From positions 88,805-152,804 of the forward strand of contig NZ_JAERUC010000080.1 in assembly GCF_016745505.1 (NCBI RefSeq): 64,000 nt of DNA, in the 5' to 3' direction. The notes below the pieces were generated by a model. The model was given only the letters and a program-made list of their open reading frames with translations. It was not told the DNA's origin and did no database searches. The translations under genes were made by a program, and so were the position numbers. Shown one piece after another: positions 27,222 through 35,786 of this stretch. The number at the start of each line of letters is the position of its first letter. Within the stretch, counting starts at the first letter, position 1. The DNA comes from Streptomyces silvae. Its GTDB lineage: Bacteria > Actinomycetota > Actinomycetes > Streptomycetales > Streptomycetaceae.

Positions 27222-27836
27222 TCAGCGGGCGTAGTACTCGACGACGAGCTGCTCGTCGCAGATGACCGGGATTTCCTTGCGGTTCGGGTCACGGTCCAGG
27301 CGGAAGGCCAGGGCCTTCAGGTTCACCTGGAGGTAGCGCGGGGTCTCGCCGTCCGTGTCGTAGCCACCCTCACGGGCGACCTGGAAGGGGACCTTGGTGC
27401 GGCTGCGCTCGCGGACCTGCACGACGTCGTCGGGGCGCACGCGGAACGACGGCTTGTCGACCTTGCCACCGTTGACCTCGATGTGGCCGTGGACGACCAT
27501 CTGGCGGGCCTGGTAGATGGTGCGGGCGATGCCCGAACGCAGGACCAGGGCGTCGAGACGGCGCTCGAGCTCGACGACCAGCGCCTCGCCCGTCTTGCCC
27601 TCGGCCTTACGGGCGCGGTCGTAGGCGCGCGCCATCTGGCGCTCGCTGATGTCGTACTGCGCACGCAGACGCTGCTTCTCGAGCAGACGGACCTTGTAGT
27701 CCGAGTTCTGCTTGCGGCCACGGCCGTGCTCGCCCGGCGGGTAGGGGCGGGCTTCGAAGTACTTGACAGCCTTCGGCGTCAGGGCGATGCCGAGGGCACG
27801 CGACTTCTTGACCTTGGGACGCGACTGGTTAGGCAC
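27222..27836 (-). CDS. rpsD: 30S ribosomal protein S4, zinc-free form
   Basis: 204-aa primary 16S-binding assembly protein with an S4 RNA-binding domain (about 93-155). The four Cys that hold zinc in C+ S4 proteins near the N-terminus are absent, so this is the zinc-independent type. The GTG start is preceded by GGAGG. It is monocistronic here. Its upstream region of only 56 bp is shared with the divergent DUF2470 gene and contains an iron box. Confidence 0.96.
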   Translation of the reverse strand: MPNQSRPKVKKSRALGIALTPKAVKYFEARPYPPGEHGRGRKQNSDYKVRLLEKQRLRAQYDISERQMARAYDRARKAEGKTGEALVVELERRLDALVLRSGIARTIYQARQMVVHGHIEVNGGKVDKPSFRVRPDDVVQVRERSRTKVPFQVAREGGYDTDGETPRYLQVNLKALAFRLDRDPNRKEIPVICDEQLVVEYYAR

Positions 27837-27859
27837 GTTCTCCAGACCTCCGTTGTGGG

Positions 27860-27878
27860 TTAGGTTAGGCTTACCTTA
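27860..27878 (+). promoter_or_regulatory. Iron box (DmdR/IdeR-type operator)
   Basis: The 19-bp sequence TTAGGTTAGGCTTACCTTA matches the actinobacterial iron-box consensus TTAGGTTAGGCTAACCTAA at 17 of 19 positions. It lies 4 nt before the AAGGAG site of the DUF2470 gene (27893) and 23 bp outside the rpsD start. DmdR1/IdeR with Fe(II) binds such boxes to repress iron-acquisition genes. Confidence 0.85.
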
Positions 27879-27892
27879 CTCAAGGAGATCGC

Positions 27893-28726
27893 ATGTCTCG
27901 CCCTGGGAACACCACACACGTCACGGACAGCACAGACAGCGGCAGCACACCAGAAGGTGCTGCTACGACGGAAGGCCGATCTGATCGTGGTCAGCCGCGT
28001 CCCAGCGGGCTTGAAAACACTCGGATGCCGTCAGCAGCCGAGCGCACACGAACTCTCGTACAGAGTACCTGCTCCGCGGTGCTGCTCGTACCGGGGCTGT
28101 CGGTCATCCACCCGGACCAGCTGATGCCGGACAGCAGGAGCATCGGGCCCGAGGGGGATCTGTTCCTGGGTTTCCCCGTGGATTCCCCGGTCGTACGGGC
28201 CGCGACGCGCGCCCAGGGCGACGAGCTCACCGCCGTGCTGGAGATCACGGACGTCGCTCCGGTCTCCGTCCCGCACCGCATCCGCGGCCGTGCCCGGATC
28301 GCCGGCTGGCTCACCGCCGTGCCGGGGCTCGCGCAGCCGGGCCGGATGATGCTCCGGCTGGAGACCGGGGAGGCGTCGGTCGACGACCTGTGGGGCTTCG
28401 AGGAGGTGGATCCGGAGGCCTTCCGGGACGCGGTCGCCGACCCGCTCGTCACGCACGAGGCCGAGCTGCTCCAGCATCTGCACGCCGCCCACGGCGAGCA
28501 GATGGCCACCCTCTCCGCGCTGCTCGGCGACCGGTCCGAGTGCGGCTGCGAGGATCACGGCCTCGACGCCGTGCCGGTCGCGCTCGACCGCTTCGGTCTC
28601 CGGGTGCGGTTCGTCGAGGGCCCGGGTGCCTGCTTCGACGCCCGGTTCGAGTTTCCCGAACCCGTACGCGACATCACCGAGCTGCGCCGCGCGATGCACA
28701 CCCTCTTCGAAGCGGCGTCCTGCTGA
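27893..28726 (+). CDS. DUF2470 / split-barrel protein, probable heme-iron utilisation
   Basis: 277 aa from ATG 27893 with AAGGAG 5 nt upstream; residues 1-45 look disordered, so Met45 is a weaker alternative. The middle (about 47-135) resembles the flavin/heme split barrel. The C-terminal part (about 155-275) is a DUF2470 domain with LLQHLHAAHGEQM. Such two-domain proteins include HugZ-type heme-degrading enzymes. The CGCEDHG cluster (about 214-220) is unusual. The iron box in front strongly supports a role in iron or heme use; the exact reaction is inferred. Confidence 0.85.
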   Translation: MSRPGNTTHVTDSTDSGSTPEGAATTEGRSDRGQPRPSGLENTRMPSAAERTRTLVQSTCSAVLLVPGLSVIHPDQLMPDSRSIGPEGDLFLGFPVDSPVVRAATRAQGDELTAVLEITDVAPVSVPHRIRGRARIAGWLTAVPGLAQPGRMMLRLETGEASVDDLWGFEEVDPEAFRDAVADPLVTHEAELLQHLHAAHGEQMATLSALLGDRSECGCEDHGLDAVPVALDRFGLRVRFVEGPGACFDARFEFPEPVRDITELRRAMHTLFEAASC

Positions 28727-28750
28727 GGGGATGCCGTCACGAGGACGCCG
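28713..28750. terminator. Convergent terminator between the DUF2470 gene and rarA
   Basis: CGGCGTCCT (28713-28721) pairs with AGGACGCCG (28742-28750) over 9 bp with a 20-nt loop spanning both stop codons. It could serve both converging transcripts. The long loop makes it weaker than the other terminators here. Confidence 0.45.
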
Positions 28751-30110
28751 GGCCGCCCTGCTCCCCGCGGCCGAGCCGCTCACGGACCCGGTCGGCCACA
28801 TCGGCGTAGCGCGCCTCCGCGCCGTACCGCGTGGGTTCGTAGTAACGCCTGCCGCGGACGGCGTCCGGGGCGTACTCCTGGGCGGCGATGCCGCCGGGCA
28901 CGTCGTGCGGGTAGACATAGCCCTGGGCGTGGCCCAGCTTGGCGGCGCCCTTGTAGTGGCCGTCGCGCAGATGGGCCGGGACCGGGCCCGCGAGGCCCCG
29001 GCGCACGTCGTCCTGCGCGGCGGAGATCGCCAGGGTCGCCGCGTTGGACTTGGGGGCGAGCGCCAGCGCGATCGTGGCGTGGCTGAGGGTGAGCGCCGCC
29101 TCCGGGAAGCCGATCATGGCGACGGCCTGGGCGGCCGCCACCGCCGTGGGCAGCGCCGTCGGATCGGCGAGCCCGATGTCCTCGCTGGCGGAGATCATCA
29201 GCCGGCGGGCGATGAAGCGCGGGTCCTCCCCCGCCTCGATCATCCGGGCCAGGTAGTGCAGGGCCGCGTCCACGTCGGAGCCGCGGATCGACTTGATCAG
29301 GGCGCTCGCCACGTCGTAGTGCTGGTCGCCGTCGCGGTCGTACTTCACGGCGGCGCGGTCGACGGTCTCCTCCAGCGTCTCCAGCGTGATCTCCGGCTCG
29401 TGCTTGGCGAGGGCCGCTCCCGCGGCCGCCTCCAGCGCGGTCAGCGCGCGCCGGGCGTCGCCGCCGGCGATCCGCAGCAGGTGCGACTCGGCCGCCTCGG
29501 GCAGCGTGACCGCACCGCCCAGGCCGCGCTCGTCGGTCAGGGCCCGGCGCAGGAGCGCGCGCAGGTCCTCGTCGGTGAGCGGCTCCAGGGTGAGGAGCAG
29601 CGAGCGCGACAGCAGCGGGGAGATGATCGAGAAGTACGGATTCTCCGTGGTGGCCGCGATCAGCGTGACCCAGCGGTTCTCGACGGCGGGGAGCAGGGAG
29701 TCCTGCTGGGCCTTGGAGAAGCGGTGGATCTCGTCGAGGAAGAGGACGGTCTCCTTGCCGAAGCCGCCGGTGGCGCGGCGCGCGCCCTCGATGACGGCCC
29801 GGACCTCCTTGACGCCCGCGGTGATCGCCGAGAGCTCCACGAAGCGCTTGTTGGTGGCCTTGCTGACCACGTACGCGAGGGTCGTCTTCCCGGTGCCCGG
29901 CGGGCCCCAGAGGATCACCGACGAGGGGCCCGCGGGTCCTCCGCCGGCCTCGCCGACGAGGCGGCGCAGCGGTGAGCCCTGCTTGAGCAGATGCTGCTGG
30001 CCGACGACCTCGTCCAGCGTACGAGGACGCATCCGGACAGCGAGGGGGCTGCTGGACGGGTCCTTCTCCTGGCGGTCTTCGGCTGCTGCGGTAAAGAGGT
30101 CGGGCTCCAC
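28737..30110 (-). CDS. rarA: Replication-associated recombination protein A (RarA/MgsA)
   Basis: 457-aa clamp-loader-like AAA+ ATPase that acts at stalled forks. Walker [10 protein letters not shown], Walker B FLDEIHRF, sensor 1 ATTENPYF and sensor 2 GDARRAL are all seen. The C-terminal MgsA-type tetramerisation domain ([21 protein letters not shown]) and AQGYVYPHD complete the family pattern. The GTG start at 30110 is used. Confidence 0.95.
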   Translation of the reverse strand: MEPDLFTAAAEDRQEKDPSSSPLAVRMRPRTLDEVVGQQHLLKQGSPLRRLVGEAGGGPAGPSSVILWGPPGTGKTTLAYVVSKATNKRFVELSAITAGVKEVRAVIEGARRATGGFGKETVLFLDEIHRFSKAQQDSLLPAVENRWVTLIAATTENPYFSIISPLLSRSLLLTLEPLTDEDLRALLRRALTDERGLGGAVTLPEAAESHLLRIAGGDARRALTALEAAAGAALAKHEPEITLETLEETVDRAAVKYDRDGDQHYDVASALIKSIRGSDVDAALHYLARMIEAGEDPRFIARRLMISASEDIGLADPTALPTAVAAAQAVAMIGFPEAALTLSHATIALALAPKSNAATLAISAAQDDVRRGLAGPVPAHLRDGHYKGAAKLGHAQGYVYPHDVPGGIAAQEYAPDAVRGRRYYEPTRYGAEARYADVADRVRERLGRGEQGGPASS

Positions 30111-30152
30111 GTCGAGAAGCCTATGTCACCCCACTGACAAGGCCTCCCGGCG

Positions 30153-30788
30153 TCAGCTGGTCCAGAAGTCCCACCAGCGGGTCAGGATCAGCATGCCGAT
30201 GATCCCGATCCAGAGGACCGGCGGCACCCAGTGGAACTCGGTGAGGGTGTTCCGCAGCCAGGCGGGGGCGGGCAGGATGCCGTGCTTGATGTTGTGCGTG
30301 GTGACGTAGCAGAACATGAAGATCGTGGCGACCCAGGCCAGGCAGCACCAGAGGCAGAGCGAGTTGATGTTGTACAGCGACTGGTACTGGAGCCAGGTGC
30401 AGAAGCCCACGCCGAACAGGGTGCCCGCGTTGAGCCCCAGCCAGTACCAGGCGCGGAAGCGCGCACCGGCGAGGAGCGCCATGCCGATGCCGATGACCAC
30501 CGAGTAGGTGGCGATGCCGAGCATCGGGTTCGGGAAGCCGAAGGCGGACGCCTGCTCGCTCTTCATGATGTTGCCGCACGCGACCACCGGGTTCAGGCTG
30601 CAGCCCGGGGTGAAGCTCGGGTCCTCCAGCAGCTTGAACTTGTCGATCGTGATCACCCAGGCGGCGAGCAGCCCGGCCGCGCCGGTGATCACCAGCAGCA
30701 GTGCGAGCGCGCGGCTCCCGCCGTAGGTCTTCGCGCCGTTGTCCTCGTCCTGCCGGGAGGAGGGGTGGTCTACCGCTGCCATCGTCAT
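30153..30788 (-). CDS. VKOR-family membrane thiol oxidoreductase
   Basis: 211 aa with five predicted membrane helices. The redox-active CLWC (Cys145-Cys148) and the extracytoplasmic Cys63/Cys71 pair match bacterial vitamin K epoxide reductase homologues, which reoxidise periplasmic disulfide-forming (DsbA-like) proteins with quinone. No fused thioredoxin domain is present. The ATG at 30786-30788 gives MTMAAVDH; the second Met, two codons later, is also possible. It lies divergent from the ABC exporter genes. Confidence 0.92.
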   Translation of the reverse strand: MTMAAVDHPSSRQDEDNGAKTYGGSRALALLLVITGAAGLLAAWVITIDKFKLLEDPSFTPGCSLNPVVACGNIMKSEQASAFGFPNPMLGIATYSVVIGIGMALLAGARFRAWYWLGLNAGTLFGVGFCTWLQYQSLYNINSLCLWCCLAWVATIFMFCYVTTHNIKHGILPAPAWLRNTLTEFHWVPPVLWIGIIGMLILTRWWDFWTS

Positions 30789-30926
30789 ATCGCCGTTTCC
30801 ATCACTGAGTAGCCAGCCGGGCACGGGCCATTGTGCCGCACCGCCGAGACGGCCATCCGTTCGATGAACATAAAGGTGTGCCCAAACGAGGGGCGGAGGA
30901 ACGGGCTCCGGGGGATCCTCCTTCGC

Positions 30927-31781
30927 ATGACAGAACTGGCGGTCGACGTACGGGGACTGCGCAAGCGCTACGGGGACCTGACAGCGGTGGACGGTCTCGA
31001 CCTGCGGATCCGCCCCGGGGAGGTGTTCGGGCTGCTCGGGCCGAACGGCGCGGGGAAGAGCACCACGGTGGAGATCCTCCAGGGGCACCGCGGGCGCGAC
31101 GGCGGCACGGTGCGTGTGCTCGGGGCCGATCCGGCGACCGCCGACCGCCGGTGGCGCTCCCGGATCGGCATCGTCTGGCAGGATGAATCGGCTCCCGCCG
31201 AGTTGACGGTACGGGAGACGGTGGAGCACTTCGCGCGGTACTACCCGAAGCCGAGGGACCCGCGGGACGTCATCTCCCTGGTCGGTCTGGACGAGAAGGC
31301 CGGCTCCCGGATCAAGGAGCTGTCCGGCGGCCAGCGGCGCAGGCTGGACGTGGCGCTTGGGGTGATCGGCTCCCCCGAACTCCTGCTCCTGGACGAGCCG
31401 ACGACGGGTTTCGACCCGGCGGCCCGGCGGCGGTTCTGGGAGGTCGTACGGCTCCTCGCCCGCGAGGGGACGACGATCGTGCTCACCACGCACTATCTGG
31501 AGGAGGCCGAGGCGCTGGCCGACCGGCTGGCCGTCATCACGGCGGGCCGCATCGTCGCCGAGGGCGAACCGGCCGCGCTGCGCGAGCGGTTCGGCCATGA
31601 GGCCACCGTCACCTGGACGGAGCCCGACGGCACCGCCCGCTCGGAGCGCACCGCCACCCCGACCCGCACCGTCGCGGGCCTGATCGCCCGGTTCGACGGG
31701 GAGATACCCGGGCTGCGGGTCGGCCGCCCGACCCTGGAGGACGTCTACCTGGAGCTCACCGGGCAGGGGGCGGACCGATGA
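30927..31781 (+). CDS. ABC-2 exporter ATP-binding protein (DrrA-like)
   Basis: 284 aa. Walker A LLGPNGAGKST, signature LSGGQRRRLDVALG, Walker B LLLDEPTTGFD and the switch His in TTHYLEE are intact. The C-terminal 60 residues form the accessory domain of DrrA/CcmA-type exporters. I start at ATG 30927 (MTELAVDVRGL); a 32-codon upstream frame lacks support. The stop overlaps the permease start as ATGA. Confidence 0.92.
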   Translation: MTELAVDVRGLRKRYGDLTAVDGLDLRIRPGEVFGLLGPNGAGKSTTVEILQGHRGRDGGTVRVLGADPATADRRWRSRIGIVWQDESAPAELTVRETVEHFARYYPKPRDPRDVISLVGLDEKAGSRIKELSGGQRRRLDVALGVIGSPELLLLDEPTTGFDPAARRRFWEVVRLLAREGTTIVLTTHYLEEAEALADRLAVITAGRIVAEGEPAALRERFGHEATVTWTEPDGTARSERTATPTRTVAGLIARFDGEIPGLRVGRPTLEDVYLELTGQGADR

Positions 31782-32635
31782 GCGAGGCGGACACCACCCC
31801 GGCGGCCGCGACCGGCACCACGCCGGACGCGGGCGAGGCCGTACTCCCCGGAGCCTGGCGGCTGGGCCTGCGGCGGGGAGCGCTGGAGCTGAAGCAGTTC
31901 TTCCGCCAACGGGACCAGGTTCTCTTCACGTTCGCCTTCCCCGTGGTGTTCCTGACGCTCTTCGCGTCGATCTTCAGCGACGACGTCGAGGGCGCGGGCA
32001 TCACCGCCTCCCAGCTGTACGTCGCCTCGATGCTCGCCGCGGGCGTCATGTCGACGAGTTTCCAGTCGCTCGGCATCTCGATAGCGATCGAACGGGACGA
32101 GAAGGTGCTGCGCCGGCTGCGCGGCACACCGATGCCGGTGGCCGCCTACTTCCTCGGCAAGGTGTGGCTGGTCCTGGTGACCTGCCTCATGGAGGCGGCC
32201 GTGCTGCTGCTGATCGGCACGGTGGCGTTCGGCGTCTCCCTGCCTTCGGACCTCACCCGCTGGCTGACCTTCGGCTGGGTCTTCCTGCTCGGCATCACCG
32301 GGTGCGCGCTGCTGGGCATCGCGATCAGCAGCCTGCCGAGGACGGGCCGGAGCGCGAGCTCGGTGGTCGTCCTGCCCTTCCTCGTCCTGCAGTTCATCTC
32401 CGGCGTCTACATCCCGATCGGCGACCTGCCGGGCTGGCTGGCCGGCATCGGGGCGCTGTTCCCGCTGAAGTGGATGTGCCAGGGATTCCGCTCGGTCTTC
32501 CTGCCCGACTCCGCAGCCGTCATCGAGCAGGCGGGCTCCTGGGAACCGGGCAGGACCGCCCTGGTGCTGGCGGCCTGGTGCCTGGGCGGTCTGGTCCTGT
32601 GCCTGCTCACCTTCCGGTGGCACGGCCGGCGCTGA
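31778..32635 (+). CDS. ABC-2 type exporter permease
   Basis: 285 aa with six hydrophobic segments, a cytoplasmic N-terminus of about 40 residues, and the ABC-2 signature region around FQSLGISIAIERDEKVLRRLRGTPMP. It forms a complete exporter with the preceding ATPase, to which it is coupled by a 4-nt overlap. The substrate (drug, lipid or peptide) cannot be read from the sequence. A bidirectional terminator follows 8 nt after its stop. Confidence 0.92.
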   Translation: MSEADTTPAAATGTTPDAGEAVLPGAWRLGLRRGALELKQFFRQRDQVLFTFAFPVVFLTLFASIFSDDVEGAGITASQLYVASMLAAGVMSTSFQSLGISIAIERDEKVLRRLRGTPMPVAAYFLGKVWLVLVTCLMEAAVLLLIGTVAFGVSLPSDLTRWLTFGWVFLLGITGCALLGIAISSLPRTGRSASSVVVLPFLVLQFISGVYIPIGDLPGWLAGIGALFPLKWMCQGFRSVFLPDSAAVIEQAGSWEPGRTALVLAAWCLGGLVLCLLTFRWHGRR

Positions 32636-32643
32636 ACGCGCGT

Positions 32644-32672
32644 GTGCCCGCCCGGACGGACCGGGCGGGCAC
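32644..32672. terminator. Bidirectional terminator between the ABC permease and hisS
   Basis: A perfect 12-bp stem GTGCCCGCCCGG / CCGGGCGGGCAC closes the loop ACGGA between two converging genes. There is no clear T-run on either side. Confidence 0.75.
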
Positions 32673-32695
32673 AAGGCGGTGGGACGCGGGGTGGG

Positions 32696-33958
32696 TCAGG
32701 CCAGTCTGGCCCGCACCGTGGCCACGAGGGCGTCGAGCGCGACGGGCTCCTGCTCGCCGGACTCCATGTCCTTGAGCTGGACCGCGCCCTCGGCGAGGTC
32801 ACGCTCGCCGGCCACGATCGTGAAGCGGGCACCGGAGCGGTTCGCGCTCTTCATCGCGCCCTTGAGGCCCCGGCCGCCGAACGCGAAGTCCGTCGCGACC
32901 CCGGCCTTCCGCAACTCGGTGACCAGGCCGAAGAGCACCCGCCGCGCCTCGTCGCCGAGCGGTACGGCGTACACGCTGGTGGTGGCGGGGACGTCGACCT
33001 CGATGCCCTCCGCCTCCAGGGCGAGCACCGTACGGTCCACACCGAGCGCCCAGCCGACGGACGGCAGTGCGGGACCGCCGATCATCTCGGACAGCCCGTC
33101 GTACCGGCCGCCGCCGCCCACCGCGGACTGGGAGCCCAGACCGTCGTGGACGAACTCGAAGGTCGTACGGGTGTAGTAGTCGAGGCCGCGGACCAGCTTC
33201 TCGTCGTCCTCGTACACCACACCGGCCGCCGTCAGCAGGTCGCGGACCTCCTCGTGGTACGCCTTGCAGCCGTCGCAGAGGAAGTCGCGCAGCATCGGGG
33301 CGCCGGTGAGCTGCTTCTGGACGTCGGGCCGCTTGTCGTCGAGGACCCGGAGCGGGTTGATCTCGATGCGGCGGCGGGTCTCCTCGTCGAGGTCGAGGTC
33401 GCGCAGGAACGTCTGGAGCGCCTCGCGGTAGACCGGGCGGCACTCCTTGTCGCCCAGCGAGTTCAGCAGGATGCGGAACTGCCGGAGGCCGAGGGAGCGG
33501 TAGGCCTGGTCGGCGAGGATGATCAGCTCGGCGTCCAGCGCCGGGTCCTCGGTGCCGATGGCTTCCGCGCCGACCTGTGAGAAGTGCCTGTAACGGCCCT
33601 TCTGCGGACGCTCGTAGCGGTAGTACGAACCGGAGTACCAGAGCTTGACGGGGAGGTTGCCGGCCTTGTGGAGGTTGGCCTCCAGGGCGGCGCGCAGCAC
33701 GGACGCGGTGCCCTCGGGGCGCAGCGCGAGCTTGTCGCCGCCCTTGGTCTCGAAGGCGTACATCTCCTTGGACACGATGTCGGTGGACTCACCGACACCG
33801 CGCGCGAACAGGGCGACGTCCTCGAAGCCGGGCGTCTCGATGTAGCCGTAGCCGGAGTTCTTCAGGGGTGCGGAGATCGCCTCACGCACCGCGAGGTACT
33901 TCGCGGAGTCCGGCGGGATCAGGTCGTAGGTGCCCTTGGGGGCCTGGAAGGTGCTCAC
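32696..33958 (-). CDS. hisS: Histidyl-tRNA synthetase
   Basis: 420-aa class IIa synthetase. Motif 2 ([21 protein letters not shown]) and the histidine-specific motifs [11 protein letters not shown] and GGGGRYDGL are present. The C-terminal anticodon-binding domain ends the protein. The GTG start at 33958 is 15 nt downstream of the MBL-hydrolase stop, so the two are probably one transcript. Confidence 0.97.
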   Translation of the reverse strand: MSTFQAPKGTYDLIPPDSAKYLAVREAISAPLKNSGYGYIETPGFEDVALFARGVGESTDIVSKEMYAFETKGGDKLALRPEGTASVLRAALEANLHKAGNLPVKLWYSGSYYRYERPQKGRYRHFSQVGAEAIGTEDPALDAELIILADQAYRSLGLRQFRILLNSLGDKECRPVYREALQTFLRDLDLDEETRRRIEINPLRVLDDKRPDVQKQLTGAPMLRDFLCDGCKAYHEEVRDLLTAAGVVYEDDEKLVRGLDYYTRTTFEFVHDGLGSQSAVGGGGRYDGLSEMIGGPALPSVGWALGVDRTVLALEAEGIEVDVPATTSVYAVPLGDEARRVLFGLVTELRKAGVATDFAFGGRGLKGAMKSANRSGARFTIVAGERDLAEGAVQLKDMESGEQEPVALDALVATVRARLA

Positions 33959-33973
33959 GGTGTTTCTCTCTCG

Positions 33974-34660
33974 TCACATTCCTCGGCGGGGCGCGGCCGG
34001 ACCGTTCAGGTACGGGTTGGAGGCGCGCTCGCGGCCGATGGTCGTCTGGGGGCCATGGCCGGACAGCACCACGGTCGAGTCGTCGAGCGGCAGGCACACG
34101 CGGGCCAGCGACTCGAGCAGCTCGGCGTGGTCGCCGCCGGGCAGGTCGGTGCGTCCGACGGAGCCGGCGAAGAGCAGGTCGCCCGAGAAGAGGACCGGCG
34201 GGACATCCGCGGCCTCGGGCATCCTGAACGTCACCGACCCCTTCGTATGGCCGGGCGCGTGCGCGACGCCGAACTCCAGGCCCGCCAGCTCCAGCCGGGC
34301 GCCGTCGGCCAGCTCCTTGACGTCGTCCGGCTCGCCGATGGTCAGCTCGCCCATCAGCGGCATCCCGATGGAGCGGCCGAGGGCCTTCTCCGGGTCGCTC
34401 ATCATGAAGCGGTCGTCGGGGTGGATCCAGGCGGGGACGTCGTGGGCACCGCACACAGGGACGACGGAGGCGACGTGGTCGATGTGGCCATGGGTGAGGA
34501 CGACGGCGACGGGCTTGAGCCGATGCTTCTTCAGTGCTTCCTCGACGCCCTGGGCCGCCTGGTGGCCCGGGTCGATGATCACGCACTCCTCACCGGCGGC
34601 GGGGGCGACCAGATAGCAATTGGTCCCCCAGGCCCCGGCGGGGAACCCGGCAATGAGCAC
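33974..34660 (-). CDS. Metallo-beta-lactamase-fold hydrolase (glyoxalase II-like)
   Basis: 228 aa with the metal motif THGHIDH, then HAPGHTKGS, FSGDLLF and LSGHGPQTTIG, the complete dinuclear set of glyoxalase II-like hydrolases. The natural substrate is unknown; thioester hydrolysis is plausible. The start is GTG 34658-34660 with AAGGA upstream. The gene lies immediately upstream of hisS, a common actinobacterial pairing. Confidence 0.9.
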   Translation of the reverse strand: MLIAGFPAGAWGTNCYLVAPAAGEECVIIDPGHQAAQGVEEALKKHRLKPVAVVLTHGHIDHVASVVPVCGAHDVPAWIHPDDRFMMSDPEKALGRSIGMPLMGELTIGEPDDVKELADGARLELAGLEFGVAHAPGHTKGSVTFRMPEAADVPPVLFSGDLLFAGSVGRTDLPGGDHAELLESLARVCLPLDDSTVVLSGHGPQTTIGRERASNPYLNGPAAPRRGM

Positions 34661-34808
34661 GTTCGTCCTTAGTGTTCGTCCGACGAGGAGGGCCGCGGAG
34701 GAGGAATGCGGCCGTTCAGAGACTACCGGCGCTCCTCATTCCACAGCTAACCCATATACCGTACGGGCATTCCAGGACCGATCACACGACGTACAAGGAG
34801 ACCATCCG

Positions 34809-35597
34809 GTGGTCAGCAGCGATCAGCGGCGGCGGCAGCTCGCCCGGGAGAAGTTCGAGCGGCAGCAGCAGCGCCGGGAGGAAGCGCGCCGGAGGACCAG
34901 GCGTCTCACGGTGATCATCGCGTCGTCGGTGGCCGTGGTGGCGGTCATCGGCGTGGGCGCGTACGTCTCGCTCGGCGGCGACGACGCGAAGAGCTCGACG
35001 GAGGCGGCCGCGAGCCCCGACCCGTCGGCGTCGCCCTCGGAGAGTGAGAGCAGCGCTCCCGAGCCCGCGATGGAGATCGACAAGAAGGCCACGTACACGA
35101 TGTCGCTCAAGACGAGCCAGGGTGACATCGGCATCGCGATGGACGCGGCGAAGACCCCGCACACCACGAACTCCTTCAAGGCCCTCGCGGACAAGGGGTA
35201 CTTCGACGACACGAAGTGCCACCGGCTGACCACGGAGGGTATCTTCGTGCTCCAGTGCGGTGACCCGAAGGGCGACGGCACGGGCGGCCCCGGCTACACG
35301 ATCCCGGACGAGAATCTGACGGCGCTGGGCAAGGCGGGCGACGACGGTTCGGTGACGTACCCGGCGGGCACCGTCGCGATGGCGAACACCGGCCAGCCGG
35401 GCACCGGCGGCAGCCAGTTCTTCCTGGTCTACAAGGACACCAAACTGCCGCCCAGCTACACGCCGTTCGGGACCATGGACGACGCGGGTCTGAAGGCCGT
35501 CAAGAAGGTCGCCGCGGCGGGCGTCGCCGATGGGGCGGGCGACGGTGCCCCGAAGAAGACCGTCACGGTCGAGAAGGCGACGGTCGACAAGGCCTGA
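34809..35597 (+). CDS. Membrane-anchored cyclophilin-type peptidyl-prolyl isomerase
   Basis: 262 aa. A basic, Arg/Gln-rich cytoplasmic N-terminus (1-32) precedes one membrane helix (about 33-55), a Ser/Pro/Ala linker, and an extracytoplasmic cyclophilin domain (about 92-262) with the core block GGSQFFLVYKDT. I start at GTG 34809 because AAGGAG lies 9 nt before it; the frame upstream runs through a promoter region. It catalyses proline isomerisation in exported proteins. It is divergent from the MBL hydrolase. Confidence 0.9.
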   Translation: MVSSDQRRRQLAREKFERQQQRREEARRRTRRLTVIIASSVAVVAVIGVGAYVSLGGDDAKSSTEAAASPDPSASPSESESSAPEPAMEIDKKATYTMSLKTSQGDIGIAMDAAKTPHTTNSFKALADKGYFDDTKCHRLTTEGIFVLQCGDPKGDGTGGPGYTIPDENLTALGKAGDDGSVTYPAGTVAMANTGQPGTGGSQFFLVYKDTKLPPSYTPFGTMDDAGLKAVKKVAAAGVADGAGDGAPKKTVTVEKATVDKA

Positions 35598-35687
35598 CCG
35601 TACGCACGGCCACCCGGCGTGGCGTCCCTGGAGCGCACCGGAGAATTTCAGCCGCGCTGAGTGCGGACAGCCGGGTGGCCGGTCGCC

Positions 35688-35786
35688 TAGATTGGCGTTG
35701 TGCAGGGCGGGCGCTGCCCGCCCCAGGAAACTGTGGACGATGCACGGGGGGCGAACCCCCTCGATGCATCAGGTGGAGGAGGCGCT
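35688..35786 (+). promoter_or_regulatory. Promoter and structured 5' leader of the DUF349 gene
   Basis: A possible -10 TAGATT (35688-35693) precedes a leader with three stacked elements. The first is a perfect 8-bp hairpin GGGCGGGC/GCCCGCCC (35705-35723). The second is a small CAG-GAAA-CTG GNRA-type hairpin (35724-35733). The third is a bipartite stem-loop in which GATGCA (35739-35744) pairs with TGCATC (35765-35770) and GGGGG with CCCCC inside. A GGAGGAGG ribosome binding site follows. The compact layout suggests a cis-regulatory RNA; I do not recognise a named riboswitch class. Confidence 0.5.
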
